This document shows, piece after piece, positions 1 through 7,575 of a DNA stretch of 15,326 nucleotides. The stretch covers positions 1-15,326 of the forward strand of contig CAIYWF010000223.1 of the NCBI GenBank assembly GCA_903929845.1, in the 5' to 3' direction. Position 1 is the stretch's first letter; every line of letters starts with the position of its first letter. The notes beneath the pieces were generated by a model. That model ran no database searches. It worked only from the letters and a program-made list of their open reading frames with translations, and was not told the DNA's origin. The translations under genes were made by a program, and so were the position numbers. The stretch is from an uncultured Chlorobiaceae bacterium. Its GTDB lineage: Bacteria > Bacteroidota > Chlorobiia > Chlorobiales > Chlorobiaceae.

Positions 1-54
1 ATATCCCTTATAAATGGGATTGCTAAGTTGTAATTAATTCTTCTTATTTATGTG

Positions 55-107
55 CTGAATATTTCATCAAATACTTGTGGATGAATATCAGTATTACTGA
101 ATATTTC
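55..107. repeat. pair of 11-bp direct repeats, possible activator or repressor sites
   Basis: The 11-mer CTGAATATTTC occurs at 55-65 and again, without mismatch, at 97-107. The copies start 42 bp apart, close to four helical turns, so a protein bound to both would sit on one face of the DNA. The second copy overlaps the -35 position of the promoter-like site at 97-126. The arrangement suggests binding sites for a regulator of the porin/importer genes, but chance recurrence in AT-rich DNA is possible. Confidence 0.35.
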
Positions 108-126
108 TGCTTTCCAAATTTATAAT
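97..126 (+). promoter_or_regulatory. candidate sigma-70-type promoter upstream of the porin gene
   Basis: A perfect TATAAT lies at 121-126. At 18 bp spacing the -35 region is only CTGAAT (97-102), a poor match to TTGACA. A good -10 with a weak -35 that overlaps a direct repeat is typical of activator-dependent promoters. Initiation near 132 would give a leader of about 200 nt containing the hairpins at 238-259 and 271-304. Confidence 0.35.
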
Positions 127-237
127 ACACTCGAAATGTTTTCTGTTATTAAGAATGTTATTTTTGAAAATATTTTTTCACGATGTTGTTGCTACTGTAA
201 TGCGCATCTTGATGTGAAAGATTTTGTTTTTCTGTAG

Positions 238-259
238 TGCTTTAATACATAGTAAAGCA
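238..259. repeat. 7-bp perfect inverted repeat in the porin leader
   Basis: TGCTTTA at 238-244 and TAAAGCA at 253-259 are perfect inverted copies around an 8-nt loop. It could be an operator or a small leader hairpin. It lies just upstream of the terminator-like hairpin at 271-304. Confidence 0.3.
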
Positions 260-270
260 TAATGCAGAAT

Positions 271-304
271 AGCCGATTCTTGAAAGTATAGACTCGGCTT
301 TTTT
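271..304 (+). terminator. terminator- or attenuator-like hairpin before the porin
   Basis: AGCCGA (271-276) can pair with TCGGCT (294-299), and a run of six T follows at 299-304. The stem is short (6 bp, four G-C pairs) and the loop is 17 nt. It may end transcription from a gene left of the window, or act as a leader attenuator if transcription starts near 132. The rest of 1-340 is AT-rich and I see no gene in it. Confidence 0.35.
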
Positions 305-340
305 GTTAATAATATTTTCAAATAATAGAGAACTGTTAAT

Positions 341-1771
341 ATGAATAAAATTAATCCTGTAATTCTTGTTCTTGGAAGTTTGGTGTTTAGTAATGCTAAT
401 CTTCAAGCTGCTGAGACTAAAATTCCGGCACCTCATTCTGCAGTAACAATTCAGGCTACTGATGAGGAAAACAAAGTTGAGAATCAATCCGACCAGAATC
501 TTTTTGATTCAACTGGTTCAACTCCTGGTTCAAATAACAGTACAACATCTGTCGACACAGCACCAGTCACCCATGCTGATTTAGAGGGAGTACAAACCCA
601 AATCAATATTCTTCAGGAGCAGTGGCAACGAAAACTGGATAAGGGCACTGTGTTGTCCACTCGGAACGCAAATCTCAGTGGCAGCTTTACGGTGAACTAC
701 GGATTCAATAACGGCAATATAACGAGTGCCGGGGTAAACGATGGTTTCAAAGCTGGTATAACCTCTCTTGGGTTCAAAGGCAACCTGCACAGGGACTACG
801 AAGCAGGAAAAAACATTGATTATGCTTTCACTATTGGATCAGATAAAACCACGTTTAATCTCCTTCCAAGTGATCTCTATCTGAGCTATCAGATACTGCC
901 GTCGCTTGACCCGGAAAAACCGTTACTGAATGTTACGGTGGGACAGCAGAAAAAGCCGTTTGGACTTGAAGCAACAACCAGTGATGACAAGAAACCGACG
1001 GTTACAGTTGCCCAGTTTGCATCAACCATGAAACTCAACGAACGTGATCTCGGCCTTCTTATCCACGGTGATCTTTTCCCTGTGAATGACTACGGGTTCA
1101 AATATCGAGTTCCACTGATTGAGTACAACTTTATGGTGCTGAACGGAAATGGCCCGATTGGATCTGGTAACCTGACAAACGCCGATAATTCTGAGGATCT
1201 GTTGGGCAGGTTCGTGTTAAATGCACCGGTTGAATACAATAATCCGTTGCGCGGTCTCTCTGTTGGTACCTCCTTCTACCATGGCCGGAAAACTACGAGC
1301 ATCACTAATAATAATGTTGCGGTGGCATCGAAAGGAGACCGGAATCGCTTTGGTGCCGATATCGCCTATGTAAATACTCCTATAGGTTTCACCTATGAAT
1401 ATGCTCAGGCGAAAGACCCGGTTGCCGTAACAGTCAACAAAATATCAGTGTTAAATTCTACGAAAAGCGATTCCCAAACATTTACTCTGTTTTACAACTT
1501 TGGTGAACAGTTTGTTAAGGGATTCGTGCAGCAGGATCGTTATGATGACTGGTGGCCTACCAGTTATCAGCCGTTTTTTCGAATTGATCGCCTGACTCCG
1601 GATACTTCCCTAAGGTCTACCCATACAGACGTTTATACCCTTGGTTTCAACTGGTTTTTTGCCGAAACCACCAAGCTGCAGATCAACTACAATAGAACTC
1701 TGTCATATGTAAATAACAATAAGTCCAGTCCTGACAATGCTTTTGTAGCGCAGTTCCAGTTTGGATTTTAA
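341..1771 (+). CDS. outer-membrane beta-barrel porin, phosphate-selective porin O/P-like
   Basis: The 476-residue protein is probably an outer-membrane channel that admits the solute handled by the importer downstream. Residues 1-23 look like a Sec signal peptide with cleavage after LQA. A Ser/Thr/Asn-rich linker follows, then a short polar helix around residues 78-100, a layout seen in trimeric porins with an N-terminal coiled coil. From about 108 onward the protein alternates polar and hydrophobic residues in many strand-sized segments. It ends in ...FQFGF, the terminal aromatic residue that beta-barrel proteins use as an assembly signal. The length suits the OprP/OprO family. The start is the first Met before the signal peptide, and its ribosome site is weak. 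The binding-protein gene begins 74 bp later. OprP-family membership is judged by eye; the barrel nature is more secure than the substrate class. Confidence 0.72.
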   Translation: MNKINPVILVLGSLVFSNANLQAAETKIPAPHSAVTIQATDEENKVENQSDQNLFDSTGSTPGSNNSTTSVDTAPVTHADLEGVQTQINILQEQWQRKLDKGTVLSTRNANLSGSFTVNYGFNNGNITSAGVNDGFKAGITSLGFKGNLHRDYEAGKNIDYAFTIGSDKTTFNLLPSDLYLSYQILPSLDPEKPLLNVTVGQQKKPFGLEATTSDDKKPTVTVAQFASTMKLNERDLGLLIHGDLFPVNDYGFKYRVPLIEYNFMVLNGNGPIGSGNLTNADNSEDLLGRFVLNAPVEYNNPLRGLSVGTSFYHGRKTTSITNNNVAVASKGDRNRFGADIAYVNTPIGFTYEYAQAKDPVAVTVNKISVLNSTKSDSQTFTLFYNFGEQFVKGFVQQDRYDDWWPTSYQPFFRIDRLTPDTSLRSTHTDVYTLGFNWFFAETTKLQINYNRTLSYVNNNKSSPDNAFVAQFQFGF

Positions 1772-1845
1772 TCTGAAGTCAGATACGAAACCAAAATACA
1801 TCACAAGAACAGTTTAACGTTAATACACAATCAGAGGAAACAGAC

Positions 1846-2898
1846 ATGAGAAAAATAGCTTCAGTATTCCTTCTAATAGGGATCATGACAACACTTATAT
1901 CCGGTACGGCTCTATCGGCAGACAAGCCAAAGGTTATTCGCATAGGCTGCACTGGTTCGAATAGGCCGATTCCTGGAAATGCCTTTGGTATTCTTTATCA
2001 GTTGCATCTTCTTGAAGAGGAGTTCAAGAAGGACGGTATTCAGGTGGAGTGGAATGTTTTTAAAGGAGCGGGTCCTGCTTCCAATGAAGCGCTGGCAAAC
2101 GACGCAGTTGATTTTGTTACATTCGGCGATCTTCCTTCCATCATAGGGCGTGCTCAGGGCAAAATCAAGTTGCTGGCGATTCACGAAACGCGCCGTGCAG
2201 CGTATACAATTGTACAGCCTGAATCAAAAGCGAAGTCAATTGCTGATCTGAAAGGGAAAAAATGGGGGGTATCCTATGGCACTTCAAGTCACCTGTACTT
2301 CAGCAAGCTGGTTGATAAATTCGGTTTCAAAGAAAGTGATTTCAAGCCAATCAACTTTTCCAGTGGAGATGGCAAGGCCGCTTTTCTTGCCAAGGAGATC
2401 GATGCTCTCAATGTTGGCAGCGAGGTGGTTGACTATCTGGCACTTAATCAGGGAAAAGTTATCTATGGAACCGACAAAGCACCGGAACTTAAGGGTACTG
2501 CGGGTCTGGTTGTAACAGAGGCTTTTGCCAAGAAATACCCCGAGATCACGTATCGTTTTGTAAAAACGTTTGTCAGAGCGGCCAAGCTTGGTTCAGAACC
2601 TGCAAACCGTGAGAAGACCCTCTCTCTCTGGGCAGCAACCGGAACGCCACTCTCCACGTACAAGAAGGAGTATGCAAACATCCCGCTCGCTTTGATCCTC
2701 GATCCGATCCCTGATGAATACACGATTTCCCATCTGAAGGACGGTATCAAGTTCTCCAAGGAAAAAGGGATTATCAGGAAGGCGTTTACATTTGAGGAAT
2801 GGTATGACGGCAGCTACCTGAATAGGGCATTGAAGGAATTGAAGCTGGAAAAATACTGGCCCGCCTCTGATATCAACGGGAAACCAACTCCGCGATAG
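1846..2898 (+). CDS. periplasmic substrate-binding protein of a NitT/TauT/SsuA-type ABC importer
   Basis: The 350-residue protein probably captures a small anionic or polar solute in the periplasm and hands it to the permeases encoded next. Residues 1-25 form a signal peptide with a likely ALSA cleavage site before DKPK. The mature part follows the SsuA/TauA/NMT1 pattern: first strand VIRIGCTGSNR, NDAVDFVTFGDLPS around residue 90, and the domain-2 entry SIADLKGKKWGVSYGTSSH near 132-150. FVKTFVRAAKLGSEPANREK follows towards the C-terminal lobe. A clear GAGGAAA ribosome site precedes the ATG. Members of this family bind sulfonates, taurine, nitrate, cyanate, bicarbonate, pyrimidine precursors or aromatic acids, so the family does not fix the ligand. 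A strong hairpin follows the gene, which often lets a binding protein be made in excess over its permeases. Confidence 0.85.
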   Translation: MRKIASVFLLIGIMTTLISGTALSADKPKVIRIGCTGSNRPIPGNAFGILYQLHLLEEEFKKDGIQVEWNVFKGAGPASNEALANDAVDFVTFGDLPSIIGRAQGKIKLLAIHETRRAAYTIVQPESKAKSIADLKGKKWGVSYGTSSHLYFSKLVDKFGFKESDFKPINFSSGDGKAAFLAKEIDALNVGSEVVDYLALNQGKVIYGTDKAPELKGTAGLVVTEAFAKKYPEITYRFVKTFVRAAKLGSEPANREKTLSLWAATGTPLSTYKKEYANIPLALILDPIPDEYTISHLKDGIKFSKEKGIIRKAFTFEEWYDGSYLNRALKELKLEKYWPASDINGKPTPR

Positions 2899-2913
2899 TA
2901 CGGCAATATTTTC

Positions 2914-2951
2914 TTGGCGCCTGTCAGAGGGTAAGGCATGGCAGGCGCCAA
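2914..2951 (+). repeat. strong hairpin between binding-protein and permease genes
   Basis: The arms at 2914-2926 and 2939-2951 pair over 13 bp with one G-U pair and a 12-nt loop. The outer ten pairs are perfect and GC-rich (TTGGCGCCTG / CAGGCGCCAA). No T run follows, so it is not a classic terminator. Its place after a binding-protein gene and before the permease gene recalls the malE-malF type of hairpin, which protects the 3' end of the upstream message and lowers expression of what follows. Confidence 0.7.
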
Positions 2952-2987
2952 TGTTGAAATGAAATTAAGGATACGATATAAACGGCC

Positions 2988-3749
2988 ATGAAAAAATTGA
3001 TAACGCTGATCCTGGGCCTTGTGCTCCCCGTTCTGATCCTGATCGGCATGGAAGTTGTCGCACGCTTCGAATTGACGACAAGTCAACTATTCGTTGAGCC
3101 AAAAGTGATTTTTGAAACACTGCTGGATTTGATCAAGGGGGACGAGTTGTTCATCAATCTCGGTATAAGTACCCTTCGTGTTTTCATCGGATTTGTTCTT
3201 GGCGGCGCTGCTGGTCTGCTTTTCGGTACGGTCATGGGAATTTCCCGGACATTTGAGTCATATGTCGGGCCAATCTTCAACGCATTGCGCCAGGTTCCGG
3301 TTTTGGCATGGATACCCTTGTTTATTATCTGGGTCGGTATTGACGAAGGCTTTAAAATCACCTTCATCGCCGTCACCGCATTCTTTCCCATGGCACTTAA
3401 TACCTGCGAGGGTGTAAAAGGGGTCTCTAAATCACACCTGGAAGTTGGTGCGGTATTAGAATTCAATCGCTTTAAGCAGCTCAGTACGATTATCATTCCA
3501 GCGTCACTTCCTGCCATCTTTACCGGTTTGCGGCTGGTGCTCAGTATTACCTGGATGGCTGTAGTTGGTGCAGAACTTGTGGCTTCCAGCGAAGGGATCG
3601 GCTATATGATGTATCGGGCCCGTCAGCAACTTCAGGTGGACACGGTGCTTGTCTGCATTCTTGCAGTAGGTTTAACGGGATATACCATGAATATCTTGCT
3701 GGAGCAAATAGAGCACTATTTCCTTCGCAGGCGCAAAGTGGCGGAGTAA
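2988..3749 (+). CDS. ABC importer permease 1, SsuC/TauC/NrtB family
   Basis: The 253-residue inner-membrane protein is one half of the transport channel. Six hydrophobic segments are visible, at about 4-25, 63-86, 103-120, 124-141, 180-200 and 222-242. The cytoplasmic coupling loop between the fourth and fifth carries the family pattern SHLEVGAVLEF followed by IIIPASLPAIFTGLR (EAA loop), which docks on the ATPase. FNALRQVPVLAWIPLFI is typical of this family. A stop codon lies in frame just upstream, so ATG 2988 is the first possible Met. The ribosome site is poor (AAGGA about 17 nt upstream), which together with the hairpin before it suggests weaker translation than the binding protein. A second, different permease follows, so the channel is probably heteromeric. 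Confidence 0.88.
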   Translation: MKKLITLILGLVLPVLILIGMEVVARFELTTSQLFVEPKVIFETLLDLIKGDELFINLGISTLRVFIGFVLGGAAGLLFGTVMGISRTFESYVGPIFNALRQVPVLAWIPLFIIWVGIDEGFKITFIAVTAFFPMALNTCEGVKGVSKSHLEVGAVLEFNRFKQLSTIIIPASLPAIFTGLRLVLSITWMAVVGAELVASSEGIGYMMYRARQQLQVDTVLVCILAVGLTGYTMNILLEQIEHYFLRRRKVAE

Positions 3750-3775
3750 ACAATGAGTGAACAGGGGGTATGGAT

Positions 3776-4543
3776 ATGGATGTAAACAAAGAGGTATTGA
3801 AACTTCGCGGCCTGGTTGTCCCGCTTGCACTGCTTGCCGTGTGGTGGATCATAACTAAAAATGAGTGGGTTTCAGCAGTGTTCCTCCCACTACCGGAAAC
3901 AGTGGCTGCAACATTTGTCAAACTGTTTTTAAAGGGTAAGATATTTGTCGATCTGAATGAAAGTATCACCAAGGTCGCCAAAGGTTTCCTTGTTGGAATC
4001 ACAGCAGGTTTTTTACTAGGTACGGCAATGGGATTGTCCAGTACGCTTGAAAAGTTATTTGGGCCGTTGTTCAATGCTGTCAGGCAGGTGCCTATTCTGG
4101 GCTGGATTCCTGTTCTTATTCTGATTTTCGGTTTGACTGAACTGGCTAAAATAATTTTCATCGCACTGGGTGCCTTTTACCCCATGACGCTCAACACATT
4201 TGACGGATGTCGCCAGTTGAAAAAAGAGTATTTGGAAGTTGCCCGGGTTTTTGAATTCAACAAGCCCAGGCTTTTGTGGCGATTCATTCTCCCATCGGCA
4301 CTCCCGTCCATACTGTCAGGCATCCGGGTTAGCATGAGTGAGGCGTGGATGCTGGTAATCGGTGCGGAGATATTTTTCAAAACCCGCGGTGGTCTTGGTG
4401 ATATGATGTGGGAGGCGAAAACCAGGGTACAGATGGATATTGTGTTTATAACCATACTGATAATAGGCTTGATTGGTTTCATACTTAATTATGTCATGAA
4501 AATACTTGAGAACCGCCTGTTGCGCTGGCGGATCAGTAACTGA
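3776..4543 (+). CDS. ABC importer permease 2, SsuC/TauC family
   Basis: This is a second inner-membrane permease of 255 residues, related to its upstream neighbour but clearly diverged. Both carry FNAxRQVPxLxWIP, a FxPMxLNT block and an EAA loop, here EYLEVARVFEF then FILPSALPSILSGIR. Six hydrophobic segments are present, and the C-terminus is basic (LLRWRISN). ATGs at 3770 and 3776 are both in frame. The purine-rich AGGGGGT at 3763-3769 touches the first but sits 6 nt before the second, so I prefer 3776. The gene starts 26 nt after permease 1 and ends 14 nt before the ATPase, consistent with one transcript. Most ssuC/tauC systems use one permease gene, so a tandem pair suggests a heterodimeric channel or two importers sharing an ATPase. 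Confidence 0.87.
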   Translation: MDVNKEVLKLRGLVVPLALLAVWWIITKNEWVSAVFLPLPETVAATFVKLFLKGKIFVDLNESITKVAKGFLVGITAGFLLGTAMGLSSTLEKLFGPLFNAVRQVPILGWIPVLILIFGLTELAKIIFIALGAFYPMTLNTFDGCRQLKKEYLEVARVFEFNKPRLLWRFILPSALPSILSGIRVSMSEAWMLVIGAEIFFKTRGGLGDMMWEAKTRVQMDIVFITILIIGLIGFILNYVMKILENRLLRWRISN

Positions 4544-4557
4544 AAAAAAGGGATGTT

Positions 4558-5343
4558 ATGACACAACGAGGAACTCTTGATATTGTAAATCTGAAGAAAA
4601 CATTTAACGTCAACGGTAATACGACACCGGTCCTTGAAAATATCAACTTGAAAGTCAAGCAGGGAGAATTTGTTTCAATTATCGGACCGAGCGGTTGCGG
4701 AAAGACGACGTTGCTGCGTCTGGTCATAGGGTTGGAAAATTCCTACGAGGGACAAATTCTCCTTGACGGCAAACGCATTAATGGGCCGGGGTTGGATCGT
4801 GGCGTCGTCTTTCAGGATCACCGACTGTTGCCTTGGCTGACCGTCGAGCGCAACGTAGGGCTCGGTCTTGAAGGCAAGCGCAACGGTAAAGTCGTGAACA
4901 AGGAGATAGTACAGGCGCATCTTAAACTCGTCGGCCTGCAAGGCTTTGAGAAGGTCTACCCGGCACAACTGTCAGGTGGTATGGCACAGCGCGCTGCAAT
5001 TGCCCGTGCTCTCGTCAATCAGCCTGAACTCCTGCTTCTTGACGAACCGCTTGGAGCTCTGGATGCGCTGACCCGAATGTATATGCAGCTGGAACTGGAG
5101 AAAATCTGGAAACGAGAAGCTCAAGTTACCATGATTATGATCACTCACGATGTTGAAGAGGCTGTATACCTCAGTGACAAAGTTGTGATCATGTCGAGCC
5201 GTCCCGGTACTATCAAGAAAATCATCCCGGTGGAACTGCCGAGACCGCGTGATCGGGCGAGTTATGACTTTATGAAGCTGAAAGAAGAAATCCTTGAAGA
5301 GTTCCAGCTCCATGCCGAGAATGTTTTTAGTTACGCAATTTGA
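4558..5343 (+). CDS. ABC importer ATPase, SsuB/TauB/NrtD family
   Basis: The 261-residue ATPase powers the importer from the cytoplasmic side. All motifs are intact: Walker A GPSGCGKTT at 43-51, Q-loop VFQDHRLLPWLTV near 90, signature LSGGM from 138 (LSGGMAQRAAIARAL), Walker B LLLDEP with D162 and E163, D-loop GALD, and switch His197 in ITHDVEEA. The ELPRPRDRAS tail is the usual ending of this family, and the length is normal. GGGATGTT precedes the ATG. The gene lies 14 nt after permease 2. A gap of about 210 bp follows before the reductase genes. Confidence 0.93.
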   Translation: MTQRGTLDIVNLKKTFNVNGNTTPVLENINLKVKQGEFVSIIGPSGCGKTTLLRLVIGLENSYEGQILLDGKRINGPGLDRGVVFQDHRLLPWLTVERNVGLGLEGKRNGKVVNKEIVQAHLKLVGLQGFEKVYPAQLSGGMAQRAAIARALVNQPELLLLDEPLGALDALTRMYMQLELEKIWKREAQVTMIMITHDVEEAVYLSDKVVIMSSRPGTIKKIIPVELPRPRDRASYDFMKLKEEILEEFQLHAENVFSYAI

Positions 5344-5555
5344 AGGAGTCAAGCACCTCTCGGTCTGGGATATATCTGTCAGTGTTGATGTGAAGTCATT
5401 GACCTATTCCATTGTTGTTCTGAAAGAGGTTGGTGATCTGGATAAAGAGGTGATTCTGACCATTGAACAGCTTGTGGGTTGAGGTCTCTTCAAATATAAT
5501 CAGGTTGTCTGACGTAATAGTTCAACTTCAGCACAAAAAAAAGGAGATTAAAAAA
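5344..5555 (+). other. spacer between importer and reductase genes, possible gene debris
   Basis: No full gene fits here. A reading frame from ATG 5312, overlapping the ATPase end, runs to a stop at 5480-5482 and encodes a plausible-looking peptide ending LDKEVILTIEQLVG. The adjacent frame from about 5463 then reads VEVSSNIIRLSDVIVQLQ and leads without a stop into the activator gene. The joined pieces loosely resemble the N-terminus of aromatic amino acid ammonia-lyases (LTIEQLV... then RLSD...), which would imply a frameshifted remnant. The likeness is short and judged by eye. A promoter-like site also lies in this spacer. Confidence 0.25.
5472..5500 (+). promoter_or_regulatory. candidate promoter for the activator and reductase genes
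   Basis: TTGTGG at 5472-5477 and a perfect TATAAT at 5495-5500 are separated by exactly 17 nt. Initiation near 5507 would give a leader of about 50 nt before the activator ATG at 5556, with a strong AAGGAG ribosome site at 5541-5546. This would let the reductase genes be transcribed separately from the importer. Confidence 0.4.
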
Positions 5556-6383
5556 ATGGGACAAAAAAGCGAAGGTACATTTTATTTTGCCGGAGTCGAT
5601 ATCGGTTCCAATTCGGCTAAATCTGTCATTCTAAAGGATGAGCAGATTATTGGTCAAGCGATCGTTCCGACAAAAGCAGACGTGGAAAAAAGTGGTAAAG
5701 CAGCATTGTTTGCCGCTTTGGAGTCGGCCGGTATTTCCGCTGAAGATCTGAGCTATACTGTGGCTACCGGTTACGGCAGGATATCGGCATCATACGCCGA
5801 TGAAGTAATTACTGAAATTACCTGCCATGCCAAGGGAGCTCATTATTTCTTCCCGAATGCCACGGCAATCATCGATATCGGCGGGCAGGACAGCAAGGCG
5901 ATCAAGCTGGATCACCATGGCAACGTTGCTGATTTTGTCATGAACGACAAATGCGCTGCAGGTACCGGCAAGTTTCTTGAGGTGATCGCGCGGGCGCTTG
6001 AGGTGTCGATCGACGATCTCAGTCTTAAAACCCTTGCAGGAGACTTCGCCTGCCCCATTAACAGCACCTGTGCCATTTTTGCGGAATCTGAAGTTATCTC
6101 GCTGCTCGCTAGCGGTGAGAAAGAAGCAAATATCGTCAAAGGTCTTCACTACGCTGTTGCCAAGCGGGTTTCGACACTGTTTTCCCGCATCGGAAGCAAG
6201 GATGGAGAAAAGGTTTTTACGGGGGGAGTGGCCAAAAATGCCGGTCTGAGATCAGCTCTGGAAGAAGTTCTTGGTACGACACTGTTAGTGTCACTGGTAG
6301 ACCCTCAATTAAATGGTGCGGTCGGAGCTGCTATTCTGGCTCGCACAAACAAGCTTGAAGAATTGGAGTATGAACATGCCTGA
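5556..6383 (+). CDS. ATP-dependent electron activator, HgdC/BadF/YjiL-type (component A)
   Basis: The 275-residue protein belongs to the activators of 2-hydroxyacyl-CoA dehydratases, benzoyl-CoA reductases and double-cubane proteins. A homodimer holds one [4Fe-4S] cluster, takes electrons from ferredoxin or flavodoxin, and uses ATP to deliver them at very low potential. The sequence shows the actin-like ATP fold: GVDIGSNSAK (13-22), ATGYGR (70-75), IDIGGQDSKAI (106-116), FTGGVAKN and GAVGAAILA. Cluster cysteines are C133 in NDKCAAGTG and C172 in STCAIFAESE. Their spacing of 39 equals that in Acidaminococcus HgdC, so the helix-cluster-helix element is intact. C90 and C166 are extra. I chose ATG 5556 because AAGGAG lies about 9 nt upstream and MGQKSEGTFYFAG matches the family N-terminus; the frame is open upstream to 5463. 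It overlaps the next gene by 8 nt. Confidence 0.92.
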   Translation: MGQKSEGTFYFAGVDIGSNSAKSVILKDEQIIGQAIVPTKADVEKSGKAALFAALESAGISAEDLSYTVATGYGRISASYADEVITEITCHAKGAHYFFPNATAIIDIGGQDSKAIKLDHHGNVADFVMNDKCAAGTGKFLEVIARALEVSIDDLSLKTLAGDFACPINSTCAIFAESEVISLLASGEKEANIVKGLHYAVAKRVSTLFSRIGSKDGEKVFTGGVAKNAGLRSALEEVLGTTLLVSLVDPQLNGAVGAAILARTNKLEELEYEHA

Positions 6384-7575
6384 AACATTGAAACGATTTG
6401 AAGAAGCACTTGAGCATCGGCCGGGAGAGCTTGTAGAGGCTCGTCAAAATGGCAAAAAAGTTGTTGGAGTATTCTGTTGCTATACCCCTCTTGAGATCAT
6501 TCACTCTTTGGGATTGATTCCGCTAAAACTCGGTTGGGGTGGCGATGACGAACTGGCCGAACAGGGGATAGAGTACATAACTAATATTCAGTGCCCCTAC
6601 GTCCGCCAAACCATCGGTGTCTTCAAGGAGGGCAAAAACCCTTATGCCGTCAATACCGATGTCATCACCATTTCAGCCGTGTGCCTTCAGGAGTACCGTA
6701 TGGTTGAAGTACTGAGGTACTATTTTGGCAAGGAGACTCTGACTTTATCGGTGCCGAAGAATTATTATCTCCCCGAAGGGAAAGAATTCTTTGAAAAGGA
6801 GGTCGAGGGATTCACCGCCGAACTGGAAAAAATTGCCGGTAGAAAACTCGATCCGGATTTGCTACGTGCATCTGTTGACCTGTATGCGGACATCCGTAAC
6901 AATACCGCCGAGATCTATGACTATCTGGCACTGGATTACAGCCCCATAACATGGAAGCAGGTCATTACAGTGATCCATGCCGGTTTCTATCTCTCTCCTG
7001 AAAAGCATCTCTCTCTGCTGAAAGAACTGAACAGCGAACTGAAAACCATCCAGATGTCAGAAAAGGTCAGGCCGATAAACTCTGTTCGGCTAATGATATC
7101 CGGCTCCATTATTGCTCCCGGCAACACGAAGATCATAGATGTGCTTGAAGAGTTGGGGGTCACGGTTGTCGCCGATGATATCTGCTCCGGACAGAGGACC
7201 TTTGCTGGTTTTACCGTGAAGGAACCGACTCTTGCCGGTCTTGCCGAAGCTTATCTTGACAGAATACCCTGTGCAGCACAGCTCTACCCGGATCAGAAAA
7301 CCGACAAGCGCCTGGAGAATATTTTCCGGCAAATCAAAGATCATCGTGCCGACGGTGTCCTTTACCATACGCTCAGATTTTGCGATCCCTACACATTCCG
7401 CGTCCAGGAAAACAAGGAACTCCTCGATGCCAAAGATATCCCGTTCCTTCAGCTACATACCGATTATGGCGCTAACGATATCGGTCAATTGCATACTCGC
7501 ATTCAAGCCCAGATGGAAATAATCAAACGCAGAAAAAAGGAGGTACACCATGCCAGATCACAAAAAGCAGTATAA
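6376..7575 (+). CDS. 2-hydroxyacyl-CoA dehydratase / BcrC / double-cubane-family Fe-S subunit, small
   Basis: The 399-residue protein is a catalytic iron-sulfur subunit that would receive electrons from the activator upstream. It has the two-lobed family layout: GVFCCYTPLEIIHSLGLIP near 31-49, NIQCPYVRQTIG near 70-81, SAVCLQEYR near 100-108, DDICSGQRTF near 267-276, RIPC at 296-299, LRFCDPYTF near 333-340, and the tail DIGQLHTRIQAQMEI. Six cysteines at family positions are C34, C73, C103, C270, C299 and C336; C35 is extra. Six ligands are what a double-cubane [8Fe-9S] cluster needs, whereas simple dehydratase subunits use three for one [4Fe-4S]. ATG 6376 is preferred because GGAG sits 7 nt upstream; ATG 6370 is too close to it. 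The gene overlaps both neighbours (8 and 26 nt), so translation is likely coupled. The substrate is unknown, and a CoA thioester dehydratase remains possible. Confidence 0.85.
   Translation: MPETLKRFEEALEHRPGELVEARQNGKKVVGVFCCYTPLEIIHSLGLIPLKLGWGGDDELAEQGIEYITNIQCPYVRQTIGVFKEGKNPYAVNTDVITISAVCLQEYRMVEVLRYYFGKETLTLSVPKNYYLPEGKEFFEKEVEGFTAELEKIAGRKLDPDLLRASVDLYADIRNNTAEIYDYLALDYSPITWKQVITVIHAGFYLSPEKHLSLLKELNSELKTIQMSEKVRPINSVRLMISGSIIAPGNTKIIDVLEELGVTVVADDICSGQRTFAGFTVKEPTLAGLAEAYLDRIPCAAQLYPDQKTDKRLENIFRQIKDHRADGVLYHTLRFCDPYTFRVQENKELLDAKDIPFLQLHTDYGANDIGQLHTRIQAQMEIIKRRKKEVHHARSQKAV

Noticed and set aside
1771..1784. Short palindrome ATCTGA/TCAGAT just after the porin stop
   Set aside because: The 2-nt gap cannot form a hairpin loop, no T run follows, and six-base arms are expected by chance.
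3083..3517. Antisense open frame of about 145 codons opposite permease 1
   Set aside because: It is a shadow of a clear membrane-protein gene, with no ribosome site or recognisable product.
3753..3785. Ten-codon reading frame with two Trp codons between the permease genes
   Set aside because: Its ATG lacks a ribosome site and it overlaps the start of permease 2; nothing suggests a leader peptide at this internal position.
3547..4161. Antisense open frame of about 200 codons opposite the permease genes
   Set aside because: It is the complement of two well-supported permeases, its product is Pro/Ser/Thr/Arg-rich with no family features, and it spans their junction.
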